Part shown: positions 1-12,700 of the stretch, piece after piece
How positions within the stretch are numbered: position 1 is the stretch's first letter
Layout of the letters: each line of letters begins with the position of its first letter
NCBI GenBank assembly: GCA_016584495.1
Contig: WAID01000008.1
Location: 62,001 to 126,000 of the forward strand
Direction of reading: 5' to 3'
Length of the DNA stretch: 64,000 nt
Source: Celoporthe dispersa
Lineage: Eukaryota > Ascomycota > Sordariomycetes > Diaporthales > Cryphonectriaceae
Notes under the pieces: generated by a model
Database searches by the model: none
Seen by the model: only the letters and a program-made list of their open reading frames with translations
Told to the model about the DNA's origin: nothing
Translations under genes and position numbers: made by a program

Positions 1-574
1 GCTTTGTTCCGTCTGGGGAGAGCGCGCCGGCGTCGTCGTGCGCGTCCGTCTCGACGAGGGTCTCCAGCCCCGTGCTGTCTGGCCTGACCCGGTCTGTGGG
101 GGTGGGATTCACGTGTCAGCACGCCGCCAGGAGGAGACGGAGGGGGCGGAGGAAGGCGTGCTCCTCTGTCTCCTGTCAGGTACTTACAGACATCGGCCTG
201 GCCGTCCAGACGACGCTCGCTGGTGAAGACGATCCACTCGCCGTCGGGGGACCAGGTGGCGTGGTAGTCGAACGGGTTGGTCTGGTTGCTCATGAGCTGG
301 ACGGCGCTGCTGCCATCGGCGTTGGCGACGAAAGGGCCGAGCCCGAGGGGGCGATGCGGTTCATGTAGAAGATGCCATTCTTGCCAGCGATGGGCTCACG
401 CGGCTTCACGAGGTGAGACCTGGAGCCGTGAGGATGCGAGGGCACGCTCCGTGCCTCGGCCAGCTTGGCGTAGGGGCACGCCTCCCTGTCCTTGAGCTGC
501 TTGTCGGCGTAGGGGCAGCTGGCAGCAGCCTGGCCCGCCACCAGGGCCAGCACGGCACCGACGGACAGAAGCAT
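1..574 (-). CDS. Secreted TolB-like beta-propeller protein, 5' part (runs off the left edge)
   Basis: Exons seen are 188-574 and <1-93 (94-nt intron with GTAAGT donor and CACAG acceptor). The Met at 574 is followed by a signal peptide (MLLSVGAVLALVAGQAAA) and a cysteine-containing segment with a repeated CPYA motif. Next come GKNGIFYMNRIAPSGSAL and, after a shift, a blade containing TWSPDGEWIVFTSER. The WSPDG..I.FTS pattern is the hallmark of TolB/Tricorn-type (PD40) propellers. Exon 2 continues into the next blade (AGALSPDGTK). Exon 1 is broken once near 331-336, where one base is missing; with it restored the intron phase fits exactly. Such proteins are extracellular and of unknown substrate; no catalytic residues are visible here. 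The family call is good, the function unknown. Confidence 0.75.
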
Positions 575-3500
575 CTCGAAGATGAAGCGCAGGGGTTGTA
601 AAAGTGAAGGAGAGGAGGAGGAGGAGGAGGAGGAGGGTGCAGGGAGCGCTGGAGGCCTGTGTTCCTCGTTGACAGAGAGACCATACCAGGAGGACGGCCG
701 TCGACTTCCAGGGCATGCGCGCCTTGCCTTCTTATACTCACTCGTATGGGAAACCAGACCAAGCAGGACAGGATCGTCGTCTTTAGCCAGGACTGTACCC
801 CCAGTCCGCCCTTTCCCCTTCTTTCATCATTGCCAGATCCTTGTACGTCGCATCAGGACGTGTCGATCCCGCCCAAGGGTACTGACCGTCCTGTCCTCCT
901 TCTCCGGGTACAGAGTCGAGGTGGTTCCTCCTCGCCATAGCCGAGCATGCGGCGGGTGCAGGCTGTTGTCGTTTCCGCCAATGGGGCGGGGCCTCTTGTT
1001 TCTTCTTTGACTGCTGCTCCAACCGATAGGATGCTACGGTTGCTGCCGCCGTAAAGGGAAACTAAGTCTCCAAGGGGGTTATACAAGGCCATGACCAGAG
1101 CGTGCAGTGGACACATACACACATACACACACACATACTCGGGATCTCTCTCTCTCCTTCCTCTCTCTCTCTCTCTCTGTGTGTGTGTCTCTCTGGTCTG
1201 TGCCAAGACGGCCGTATGCAGGCTCCATGATGGAACCATGCCTCGGAGGTTATGCGTGCCTATATTGATCCTTTCGGCGGATCTCTTTTAGGGAGTAGTC
1301 CGTTAGATGGTGCGTGGAAACGCTAGATCTCGCAGAGGGTGGCGTTCGTCTGTCCCTCGTTATTTTTTCTTTTTAGGCCCTCGCCCCGCCTGTACAGTAA
1401 ACTGTACGTACCTATTTTTCCCTCCTCTTTTTCCTTGTTTTCCTTCCCTCCCCGCGGCCACCCCTGGCTGCGATCGCCCTTGAATATAAAACGAAACAAG
1501 ACCGCACGCTTCGTCCATCTTTTCAGCCGATCCGGGGATGATCACCCGTCCGACAGGGCAGGGGTTCATCTGACCGACCAGGGCCCGTCCCGACCTGGCA
1601 CGATATCGTGGAGTAGTCGCCGTCAAGGCCTGCCACCTCATGTTTTTGTCCCATTGGCTCTTCGTTCTGTGCCAAGCCGGCTGCTTCCTAGCTGCTCGAC
1701 CTGTCACAAGCGCCCACAGCCTCCTCATGATGACCTCTCGACATCTCCGAGCCCAGCAGCGGACCTCCGACCTGTGTGATGGTCTCGGGGGTCGAAGGGG
1801 TCACACTCATTACGAGGCGCAAGACGTCGTCTGCAGCCCTTTCTTGTCTTCGACCTTCCTAGTCCTGTCGGTCCATGATCGACACCAGACAGCAGCCCAA
1901 GAACGGGGCAAAGATTGGGACTCCCCTTTCCTGCTCTGGCGCGTCTGGGCGCGGCCGCGCTCCTCCTGGCCCTCTTGTGGGATCGTCGTTGAAGGTTTGC
2001 TCGAGCGAGCGGTGGTGGGGACCCTCAGGCGAACAGCGACGACGGGTAGCATGCCAGGCCTTACTAACCAGCCGGCAGGTCCTGCGTCAAGTGGAAACAA
2101 ACTCCACCTTTGGCCTCCTACCAGAGCAAGCCTAGGTGCCGTAGTGTGTCTGTGTGTCCCGGTACTGATAGTATGCTTAGTGTCACTACCGTTGGAGGCC
2201 GTGTACCAGCCTTGCCGCCCTTCCGGAAGGTGAGAAAACGGTCGAGACCCCACAGATGCAACATTTGTGGGGCCGCACCCAACCTTACAACCCCTCCCAG
2301 CCTCGCTCGCTTCGTGCGTACTAAGGTGAAGTACCGTAGCAAGTCTAAGCTTAAAAACAGCCGGCCGCGGAGACGATGCCCTTTGTGAGATGGGCAGGTC
2401 CCTCGGTGTGACTCTGTTTCAGTGCTGCTCGCGAGGAAGGGGAAGGAAGGGGGAGGAGCGCAGGACTCTCTCAAGACTCGCGGCATGTAATTACAGGACG
2501 GAGGCGGTCAGGGGACCGTCGACCAGGGTGGGGAGGGAGGGCGGTGCAAGTCGAGCGGTGTCTTCCCCATACCTGTTCAGTCGAGTCATCCAAGTCCCCA
2601 GGGATGGAGAGGGAGAAGAAGGGCAAGGCCCGCTTATGCTGGCGAGCAGGAGGTTGCTGTAAATGATAGCAATGTGATAGGTCATCACATACAGTACGTG
2701 TGTGTGTGTTCCCAGAGGCGGCGACCCGTGGCGCAGGATCCGCCCGCGGAGGCCTTGTGGTGGTGGGTGGGTGCTGTACCGAGTGAAATGCTGGGTAATA
2801 GTAATAGCCTGCCGATCATGATGCAGGTGACGCGTAGCCCTAAAGTCCGCAGTCGCCGAGCAAGTCGTCAGATGTCTTGAATGTAAATATTTGGATTTGG
2901 CGAGATAGTCGGGACGGGCTCCCGCACCTGTGATTGACTCGATTGCTGCTGGGACGACACCCCAAAGATCCGCCTTAGGCTCCGGGCTTCATGCCGCTGA
3001 CGCTGCTTGACGCAATGGATGTCCCTTTTGAGGAATAAGGGATTCCAAACCAAGGGTTGCAGGCTGGCCAGGCTCGCCGTCGCCAGCCTCCATCACCTCG
3101 AGGAGAAGCAGATCCTGCTCGGGGAATTCCCAACACTGGATGGCCTCGCTCGTGTGGTGGCAGTTCGAACCACATCCGTGATCAGTGATCAAGGCACCTG
3201 TGATGTGCCACCCATGAGAGCACCTGGGTAGCAACAGCAACCCTCATTCAGTCGGCGGTGTTCCTGATCAGCTGGTTCTGCCTGTTAGCCTTCCGCTTGT
3301 CTGTCACGACGGCCTCGGCAATAACGTATCCACGAGCTTCAAACCTCTCCAGAGGGTGTGTCTTGCCTCGCGATGCGACTATCCGCCAAGACTCTGATGG
3401 CCTCGCGGCCCTCGACCCGTCACCCTCCTTTCTTCGCCCGGTGGGCATGCCTCAGGAGGCCCAGGGCCTGAATCGCTGGCCCGTGTCTGAGGCGCGTGAT

Positions 3501-5614
3501 GCTCCAGCGATAGGAATAGACCGGCTCATGCAAATAGTGAGACAATAAGCATCACCCCTCTCGTTGGACCTGAGCAGTGGATGTCACCTCTCCGCGCGGT
3601 CCCAATGCAGCAGGCAGCCATGGAAACACGACGGCAGTGTGCCCTAGGCCGCCCCGGAAGGCGGGGTGCGATGAGATGCTGACGACGTGTGAGGTCCTCG
3701 AAGCCCATGCCGAAAGGTGACTGGATGACTGGCAAGAATGGCGTCCCTTCCAAGTGGGAAGATCGAGATTGCCGGGCAGGCGCATGTCCTGAGGTGTGAC
3801 TTCCCAGCCAGGGCTGGCAGTCTCGTCACCTGCATGGCTCGGGCGCGACTGCCAGCAAGAGATTGTCACAGTAAGTGAGACATGGGCGCATGTCGATAGA
3901 GACAGATCTTAAAGCCCGGTGGCCATACGACGGGCTGTCTGGTTTGTAATAATAATTATAATGTCTAGCAGGAAATCATCTCAGAAATCAATTGACCAGA
4001 CCTCTGATGTGAGCGAGGGGCGCAGGAAGTTTTAAATACCCCTCGAGACGACATCACAGGCAGCTCCTCATCTCACGTGGTAACCAATAGTGGCAACTCA
4101 CACTCCTCTCTTTATGTAAAAAGCTCCTTCACCATTCTGACCGACATCGTATTGCCCCTCCAACAGCGCCTTGTCAAGTGGACGGTCCGCCTACACATCC
4201 GGAAGAGTCGGCATACCCAAAGCGGTTATTCGGCAACGCACAAAGTCTCATGTACGTGGGGCCTCGTCACCTCGTGTTCTCATAGGGCGGGAAGGGTGGA
4301 AGACAGTGCTGTTGGACCCCCGACGTAGCACGGCAGCAGCACAAGTCCCATGGCGCGGCCGGACGTGGTTTGCCCCTCTGCGGCCTGCTTGCTACTTGTC
4401 ATTAGGGAGGCGTAAGAAGCTGGGTAGTATCAAGCCGAGAGAAGAGCTCATGTCAGTTGTGCAGTTGATCCAACATGTCCAGCTCTCTTTCTCTCTTTCT
4501 TCTTCAGCAAGATATCGACTACCGACGACCACCTGCTGTCAAGACACATTGCCCTGGGAGTTTCGATCCAGTGCCAAGGACGTATTGTGTTGGCTGCGAC
4601 AAGAGGCTCTTCCTAACTACCTGGTTACTCATATTATAAGCTAGCTGAGACAGGGAGTAAGCTTGTCTAGAGAGAAAAGTGGCCAATAGGGAAAGCAAAA
4701 ACATGGTTCTTAGAATTAGTTGTTGCTCACGTCTGAGAAGAGGATGGACGACAAGCCTGGTAGCCTCCAAGACGACATTCAGAGTGTGCTCGGTCTCACA
4801 ACTTCCCTAGGCCTACCAAGGCTACCAGTGCAGTCAAAACCATGCAAAAGCGCGAGGGCTCAGATGGAAAGACTACAACATGTGATAAGCATGGGACTAC
4901 CAGGCCTCGGCCGGCCCGCCTGCCACTGATGACTACCAAATCGGCGACAGAAGACTCTTGACGACTTACTTGCTGGGGCACCCTCTCCAGCACTATTTGA
5001 CAACAGTTCGTGGGCAGTCAGGCACGGCACGCAGGATGTAGATATGAGATGAAACGCCTTGAATTATGAGAAAGTCCGCCAACTCACGTCCGTTACTCCC
5101 GTACAAGACCCGTACAAGACAAAAGAGCGCTGGAAGAGGAACGTGACTGCCATTCGTCCATCGTCAAACATCAACAATCTCTTGCATGATAGGAAGGAAA
5201 AAAAAAGAGGAAAAGACCAGTAAGAAGACAACGCAGTGCGCTCTTGCATGCCGTGTGGGTTTCCGAGGAAGGAGAAAAAAAAAAAAAAAAAAAACAACCT
5301 TGTTCGTATCTCTCCGTACTCATCATGCCTCTCTCCCTTGGTATCCTCAGCCTGTGATGTGAACCCGCTGGCGTCTCTGCATGCTTTCAACCTCCCACTC
5401 CCCCAAGACCATCATGTAACTACCTGCGCCCCCATATCACCCTCAACTTGTCATGTAGAACTGAGCCTCTGATGTGAGACCCAGAGAACTCAGCCCTCAG
5501 GTTTGACCTCCGTGGTCGTCGCTCTCAGGTCCTGCTGTGTTGGTGTTCAAGCCCACCAACAGTGCCGGTCGAGCATAGACGACCCCATCCCCCCAAATCT
5601 GTCCGAGGCCTCTC
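575..5614. other. Gene-poor 5-kb intergenic stretch
   Basis: I see no supported gene in this stretch. It starts with the promoter and 5' leader of the secreted propeller gene, including a (GGA)n run at about 611-638 that reads as CT-rich leader on the gene's strand. It also holds CA/CT/TG simple repeats at about 1108-1190 and an A20 tract at 5275-5294. Short open frames occur on both strands but lack recognisable domains or consistent splice structure. It could hold non-coding transcripts or decayed repeats. Confidence 0.5.
5275..5294. repeat. Poly(A) tract, 20 A
   Basis: This is a run of 20 A residues on the plus strand in an intergenic region, about 340 bp beyond the stop of the reticulon gene. 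It may be a simple homopolymer or the tail of an old retroposed copy. No target-site duplication was recognised by eye. Confidence 0.8.
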
Positions 5615-7043
5615 TTAGGTGGAGATCAGGGGCTCCTCCTGCTTGGCCTCCGGCTGGCTCGCCGCGGGCTCCTCGGCCGCCTTGAAGGCCTCCTTGGGGG
5701 CTGCAGGGAAGTCGGACTCCTTGACAGCCTGGGCCTGGGCCTCGGGAGAGGCGTGACGGCCACGCAGCATCTGCTGGGCCTTGGAGGTGTACTCTCCCAT
5801 GAACTGCTTGGTGATCTCCGTGGCGTGGGCCGTGTGGGTCCCGGCGACCTGCTTGAACTGCTCGGTCTGGGCATTGACGACGTCCTGTGCGTTCTTAAGG
5901 TGGTGGTCGATGAGCTCCTGGTTGGTGGTGTAGACCAGAGGTACGGTGAAGAGGAGGGTGCTGGCGAGGAGGGCGAGGCCCCAGTACGGGACAATCTTGA
6001 CGAGCCAGTACGAGAGGAATGCGCTGATGCAGACCTGGGAGGGAGCTTCTTGTAAGCAGGGCTCGGGCTTTGGGATGGACAGTCAGGCCCGGGGGCGGGG
6101 GAGGTGTCATCTGCTTACCGTGGTGGAGGCGCCGATGTTCTCGGCAAAGAGGATGCGCTGGGACTCGATGACAAGGAAGTTGACCAGCTCGTGGACGTCA
6201 CCGATGAGGGCGTCGAGGGCCTCACGAGGGACGGTGTAGTACTTGCGGGGGCGAAGCTGGCTGGCAAGGCCGGTGTTCATGACCAGCTTGCCGGCGACCT
6301 CGGCAGCGATGGTGACGCCCAGGACCATCCAGGTGAGCCTGAAGCCCCACCGGAGCACATCCAGGTACCTGACCGCGAAGATGAGCGAGACGGTGGAGAG
6401 GTAGGCGATCGCAGAAGCACCTGTGGCGGGTATAGCTGGTCAGGCTCTTATCTCGCTGGGCCCCGCCCTCTGCTCCCCCTGTGTATGCGGATGGCTAGGG
6501 CTCGGGGATATTACGTACGAGGGTTCTTCCACGACAGAAGCTCAGAGAAGAAGGAGTGGTAGTGCGTCAGGGGCTGGCCGGTGGCAGTCGGGTTGGCGGG
6601 GGTCTGACGAGAGGCCGCGAGGTTGGCGAACTCGGTGGTGGTCTTTAGGTGCTGGTCCTGGACGGACTGGGCGACGGGGCCTGGCGGGGAGACGGATACG
6701 TCAGCTCGCCATGTCAGACAAAACAGGACGGGAGGAATCTGCATACCACTGGTGACAGCGTCATAGGCGTTCTGGGCGTCTGGAGAGGTCCTGTTAGCTT
6801 ATCGGGGGTGGCATGGCGATGGGATCGCGGTCTGGGGGCCCTGAAACACTGCCAGGCTGTCAGCTCGCACTCACCCCGTCAGGTCATCAGAGCCTGGGCC
6901 TGGGGAAGGGAAAGGAAGAAAAGGGAAAAAAAAGAGGGTTGCGCTGGGGGAAGGGCTTGGGGTGTCAAGAGGCAGACAGGTGTGACATACCTTACTGGCT
7001 TTGAGGAGTCCATGGTGGAAGCACCGTTGGCGGTGTCGGCCAT
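5615..7043 (-). CDS. Reticulon-domain ER membrane-shaping protein (Rtn1/Cwl1-like)
   Basis: Five exons: 6991-7043, 6747-6790, 6519-6680, 6119-6420 and 5615-6034. All junctions are GT-AG and in phase, giving 326 residues with no frameshift. The reticulon homology domain starts near residue 72 with HSFFSELLSWKNPR. It holds two long hydrophobic hairpins: one around STVSLIFAVRYLDVLRWGF..WMVLGVTIAAE, the other around CISAFLSYWLVKIVPYWGLALLASTLLFTVPLVY. The C-terminal tail is polar and rich in Ala, Glu, Gln and Pro. Reticulons insert wedge-like hairpins that stabilise ER tubules and nuclear pore assembly. The N-terminal start at MADTANGAST is chosen because only that exon keeps phase with the 44-nt second exon. 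Exon 2 could alternatively start 11 nt later at the next AG, but then the phase fails. Confidence 0.92.
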
Positions 7044-9721
7044 TACACACGAGAGGTGAGGTGATGTTCGAGATGGAAGAGAGACGTAGCACGTGCTCTT
7101 GGGTGCTCGAGGAGATGCGAGTGCGGTGGGAAGACAAGGTGGCCTAGGCGTAGATGCAGTTGTGAGGCTCTCTCTGATGGGTTAGGTTGTGATGGGTAGG
7201 TCTGTGCAGGTGTAGGTGTGGACAGCAGGAGGGAGAAGAGAGAAGAGGTGCAGAGGAGAGAGGTGACGACAGAAATGGTGGTGTCGACGTATTTTTTGCA
7301 GGCAGGCGTGAGGTGTTCCCTGTCCAGAGACGGGCCCAGGCCTGGGCTCTAGCTCCGATCCAAGTTCTTGCTTTTGGGTGCCCGTCACGGCCTGTCTCTC
7401 TCCCTGCCCAAGGGGCCCCAGGCCCAGTGAAGTGGTTCAGTGACGCTGGTTGCCGTAGTGCGTGTGCCTGTGGCGCGCCAGTGCCAACCACAACTAAACT
7501 AACTGCCTGAGTGCCTGACGGTCCCAAGCAGTGGGGTCGGTGTTCCAAGCCCTCCATGCCTCCTGTGGCGAGTACTTTTCGTCGCCTGAAAATACAAGAC
7601 AACAAATACAATACCTGCTCTCTCTCACGACTTTGATAGGATGATACCAGAGACCATGCTTCACATGTACTATGCCAATTTTATCATCATTTTTACCAGT
7701 ATTTTCCCTACACCTTGGGGGATGGCGACCCACCACCTGTTGTCCTGACTGTTGCTGTAGCAGCCTGTAGCGTCATAGCACAGGGATATCAAGATGCGCT
7801 ATCAGAAACCAAGCTGCCAGGTCCATCTTGGGTGAGGTAACAAGGACCATCTTTTTCTTTTTCTTTTCTCTTCCTCTTTCTTCTTTTCCTTTCCTTCCAT
7901 CAGGCGCTCATTGATGATGGCATGCAGTGCACTGCTACATACCCTCTTTTTTTTTTTCGACCTTCCCCCTGTTTCAAAAAAAAAAAAAAAAAAACTCCCC
8001 GAGGGCGGGGAGGGGACGACAGGATGTACAAAGAAGCCGCCGGTGGTGGCGCATTGTGTTGCGTGACAGGGCCACCCACACCCGAGAGCCTGTCGTCATC
8101 CGGTCCTCCTCCCTCCCCATCTCCAGCCACCCTGTCCGTCCCTCCTGAGCGAGAGCTGCTGCCGGTGACATGTGATTGATCTGGCCCAAAGCCGTTAGTG
8201 CTCTGCTCACCGTCTTTGCGTGTACAGAGGACAAGCAAAACAGCAGGATCTCTCTCCTACATGATATCTGGCTGGATTTAATTGTACTTTTTTTTCCCTT
8301 CCCCCTGAGATTCTTCCCGCTTGCTCGTAGACAGACAACATGCTTACTTCAGCGCGCCTGAGACACCAGAGCCGTCTCCAGCCCGCCGAGGAATGAGTCC
8401 CCTCGCTTCTTTCTCCCTTTTCCATCCCTCCTGCTAGTAACACCGGGAGTTTGATCACAGGCCTCACGAGCACATGTCCAGACGATGTATTAGAGATAAG
8501 ATATGAGACAAGCACCCGGCTACTTTGTAGAATGATGGCACACCGAAAACACAGCCAAACCACTCTCCGGACGACTCAAAAAGGGACAAAAACAAATCAT
8601 CTGCTCTTCTTTCCGTACTGCGGAATGTCCTCCCACCCCTCCCTCCGCCCTCCCTTCAAATAGAAAATCTTATTCCTCGTCCTCAAGGATAGACCCTCAC
8701 AAAACTTAAAAGAAGAGAAAGACCGAGACCAAAGACCCCCTGCTTGTGAGCCAGACACGAACCACAGGGGTGCCCACCCACCAAGCCAATATTTCCACCT
8801 CGACCACCCATACAAAGCGGTACCCAGGTATTATGATCGCCCCAGCCCTCCAGCGCGCACGGTATCTAGCCCGCCGCCGTCACTGCAACCCTGCAACCCT
8901 GCAGCCCACCAAAAGAAAGACCCTGATCTCTTGTAGACGATATTTCGAGAGGCTGATCCTATGTCTATCCCCATAAAGCTGCACAGAGGGTACAGCAGTG
9001 CAGATGGGCAGTGTGGGCAAGACTGGCTGAACATGCACGCCTCAGTGTCCGTGGCTCGTGTCCTGCTCCCCGTCTGCTCCCCGCGCGGGTCAGACCCCCT
9101 CCTGCTCCTACTTCTCTGCATTCTGCTGGCGAGATTCTCTCAGGTTACGGTGGATGGTGGTAGGAAGATATCTTTTCACTTCTCTAATCTTCTACAATAG
9201 CACCAAACAATAAGTATGGCGTCGGGGTAATGTAATGTAGTCTGATCTAGAAGAAAAAAAAGAGAAAAAAAAGATTCCGCTTGCTGCATCGCGATGATGA
9301 TGAGCAACATGAAGATATGCCTTTCCCAAACCCTGAAAATGCCCAATTTGTAATCTAATGCCTTGGATGAAAGTGCGTTGCTGAACTGAAGTCGAACGAG
9401 CCTACACTGGATGCTCTCATCATCATCCCCCTTCTCCCAGTGAAAATGATAAAATGCTGCTTTGGTGAACGCCAGATGCTAGCGGTCAATATGACCGATG
9501 GTTGTACCTTGTTGCATAGCCGTGGTTTGTGAATGAATAAAAGTCAACGGTAGTGGTGAAGGTCGAAACGCGGTGGTGAGGCGGTGGTTGCTTGCGCGGT
9601 TGTACCCAGTCTTGTTAGATGAGGAAGACGCCGCAGGTATCCAAGTGGTTGATGAGGATCCCCAGACCGCATCCACAGGAGACCGAGATCACCTTGGCGG
9701 TGGGGATGCCTGTGCCGGGGT
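7044..9721. other. Intergenic region between reticulon and TBC gene
   Basis: No supported gene. It contains the reticulon promoter (right of 7043) and the 3' flank of the TBC gene (left of 9722). Notable simple sequence: T11 at 7947-7957 and A19 at 7976-7994, 18 bp apart and potentially able to fold into a hairpin, plus A-rich tracts near 9251-9272. The remaining sequence is mixed, with short open frames only. Confidence 0.5.
7947..7994. repeat. T11 / A19 homopolymer pair
   Basis: A run of 11 T (7947-7957) is followed after 18 bp by 19 A (7976-7994). The two could pair as a long AT hairpin in single-stranded form. This is intergenic simple sequence with no gene association beyond lying in the space upstream of the reticulon gene. 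Confidence 0.7.
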
Positions 9722-12700
9722 CTATCTCCTCCAGCCCCAGAAGCCCCCTCCGCCGCCGCCGCCGCCTGATGCTGCCGCCGGGGGCGTGGGCGCAGGCGCA
9801 GGCGTGGGTGTAGCCGGCACGGTGACCTTAGCAGCCGCGGCAGTCGTCTCGCCGGCAGGCGACGTGAAGCTTCTGAACATGCCCATGACACCTTGCTGCT
9901 GCTGCTGGGCGTCACCTGGCGGGTGCAGGTGCTCGCCGGCAGCACCGAGGGTCTTGCGCAGCTGCTCGAGCTTCTGCTTCGCCTCCTCCGCCTCCTGCTT
10001 CGCGATGGCCTCTGCGGTCTTGGCCTGGACGAGCTCGAGGAGCAGCGCCTCGTGTTCGTTCGCCGGGGCGCAGACTGCGCCGCCAGGCTCTGCGTCGAGG
10101 GCGCCGCGTCGGTCGGGCTCGGGCCGAGCAGTGACGAGGTTCGCTTGTTGACCGAGATCTGCGATGGTGTGGACTGGCTCCTGCCGAGCTTGAGCTCCCG
10201 CAGGCCCGGCGCGGTGGACTTGGTGCTGGGGTTCCTGGACAGCCAGCCGGCCCCGGCGCCATCATTACCTGCAGAGTCGGAGGCCCGTACGCGCATGCCG
10301 TGGATCTGCTTCTCCAGGCGCTGCTTGTCGGTATGGAGGTTTCGGACGTGTGCGTGGCTCTCGCGCAGCTGGTCCTTCATGTTGGCGATCTCCTGCTCGA
10401 GGTCGACCGCGCGGCGGTTGGCGTCCTGCGACTTGGACATCTCGATCTGGAGCTGCTCCTTCGCGCGGACGAGCTCGTCGCGCATCTGGGGCTTGGTCTG
10501 TGTGATGGACGACCTCCTCTTGTTCTCGTCGTCCCCGAACCTGCCGTCCATGGAGTCCAGCAGGTCCGAGAAGGACCCATCGTGCGTGGTAACCCCGTCA
10601 GGCTTGATCGTCGCGTCGCTGTCACCGCTGTGCGATGTGATGACGGTCTCGCTGCTCGCCTGCCTCCTGATGCCGCTGAGCAGCGACCGCACAGCCTTCC
10701 GGTCCTCGTCGCGCTCCTCTCGCTCCCGCTGCAGCTGGTCGGCCAGGAGGGCGTGCTGCCGCTGTAAATCGCTCAGGGCGGTGAGGAGGTCTTCGATCTG
10801 GGTGTGCAGGTTCCTGCTGTCGGAGTTGTGGGCCTGGAAGGCCAGCTTGGAGTCGCGCCCGAGGGTCGAGGCATCGTCGGCCGTGGAGTCCCTCGAGATG
10901 GAGGTGGCGTCGGTGGAGACGGTGCTCAGCACGCTGGCTGCGGACGACACCGATGAGGAGCTGGCCTCCATGGAATTGAGGGTGGACGCCAGGCTCTGCT
11001 TGGAAGCGCTCCTCTTCAGCATGCTTAGCGGTCGGGAGGCGGCGCTCGGGGTGAGGCTCGAGGTGGAATTGTTGTTGTTGTTGTTGTTGGAGTTGTTGTT
11101 GTTAGAGGAGGAGGAGGATGCCTTGAGGGACGTGGTGGAGTTGGCCCAGAGGCGCCCGAGGAAGCGGGATGCAGCGTTAGTAACCTCCGAGGATCTTTCC
11201 GCATTGGCGCTTAGGTGGTTGGGGGTATGGGCCAGCTGGCTCTCCCTGTACCCCTGCTCAAGCGCCGCGAGTCGTTCTCTGCTGACCACAGACGACAGGC
11301 TGACAAAATCCGATACAAACTCGTCTGCGTTGTACTGTTCATTTTTTTACTCGTTGGTTAGCATTGCACAGACTGTTTTGGGTTCAGGGAGGGGGTTGGG
11401 TACATGATAGGCGTCCCACAGGCTACGGCTCAGGAGCAGCTGCAGGACATCCCCATCTCGGTCAGGGCAAGGATCCTGGGCTGATTACGCCTCATAAGCG
11501 AGAGAGCCACCCGCATAATGGTCTCGGATGCACCCTCGGCGAAGATCACATCGTAGATACCTGGTTCCTGTCAGTTCGTGCACGCCCTGATAGGCGGTGG
11601 GCCCAGAAAAACTTACGAAACAGCATGGGCAGGGGACAGGTGACTGCAAAGAACGAGAGGAACCACTGTGAAACGTAGGCCGGGTCGACCTGAAGATCAT
11701 CCAAATGGTCTGATAAAGCCGGCAGGTTGTCTCGAAGCAGTTCTCGAAATTCTTTTTCAGTAGTTTCAGTCAGCATATGCAGCCCTGGATGAGCTCTTCA
11801 AGAGGTGGCTGGTGCCACAGGACGTGTCGCGCCTGTCGTACCACAGCAGAGAAGGGGGAGGGGGTCTGGGGAATGGGTGCTGCAACTCACGGTAGATCTT
11901 AACGTGCAATCCGTACAGGTCTGGCAAGAAGGAAGACCTGAGGTCATACTGCTCCATGAGTCTGACTCGCAGTCAGCGACGCGCACACACATGAAGCCGA
12001 AGCAGCCGGGGCGACAGTGTCGTGAATGGACTTACTTGACCAGGACGCAAAAGGCCTGCTTGTCGCTCATGTGCATCAGGAGAGGACCTACCAGCAGCGC
12101 AAGGCCCTGGCAGTACCCGATCTTCTGGTCGTACAGGCTGTAGCACTTGAGGACGCGCCCCAGCATCCGCTGTCCGTCGCCCTCGGGATCGCGGAACATC
12201 TCGACGCCGGGGAAGCTGCGCCCGAGGTCTTTGCCGATCAGGCCCTCATACGGGCTCGACTCGCCGGTATACCTCTCAAAGGCATCCTCAAGTGTCGCGT
12301 CCCGCGCCAGGGACATGCTCTGCCAGACGACGCCACGCAGCGGGGGCGGGATACCCTTCCGGATCTTGTTAGCCAGCAGTGTCGGCAGCCGCGCAGCGGT
12401 CTGCTGGTAGTCCTTCACGAGAGCCGCGTAGAACTCGAGGTCCGTCATGGGCGGCGGCGGGAGCATCGAGTACCGCAGGGGCGCCGGCTGCGGCCCTTGG
12501 ACCATCTCTCGTAGCTGCGCCATAGAAGGAGGGCGTGGTCTCCGTGCAGACTGCTGGAGCCTCGCGGCGGCCTGTACCTTGACGCTCTTTGGGTTCGTGG
12601 CCAGTCTGTCGTTCTCCTGTTCCAGTCGAGCCAGCAGCATAGCAGTAGTCTGTAGAAGAAGCGGGAGAGACCCAAGTGTTAGTAGGTCCAGAGCAGAACA

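Noticed and set aside
1640..2233. Open frame of 197 codons, possibly a secreted protein
   Set aside because: The hydrophobic start is suggestive, but there are no domain motifs, no splice structure and no coding-like composition. It sits in a stretch where similar frames occur on both strands.
3140..3240. tRNA-like segment with GTTCGAAC
   Set aside because: A T-loop-like string occurs, but there is no matching A box, acceptor stem or anticodon arm.
9893..11407. Open frame of 504 codons on the plus strand
   Set aside because: It is antisense to the coiled-coil and Ser-rich exon of the TBC gene. The opposite strand has splice-consistent conserved protein, and the plus frame is a GC-rich shadow of Leu, Arg and Ser.
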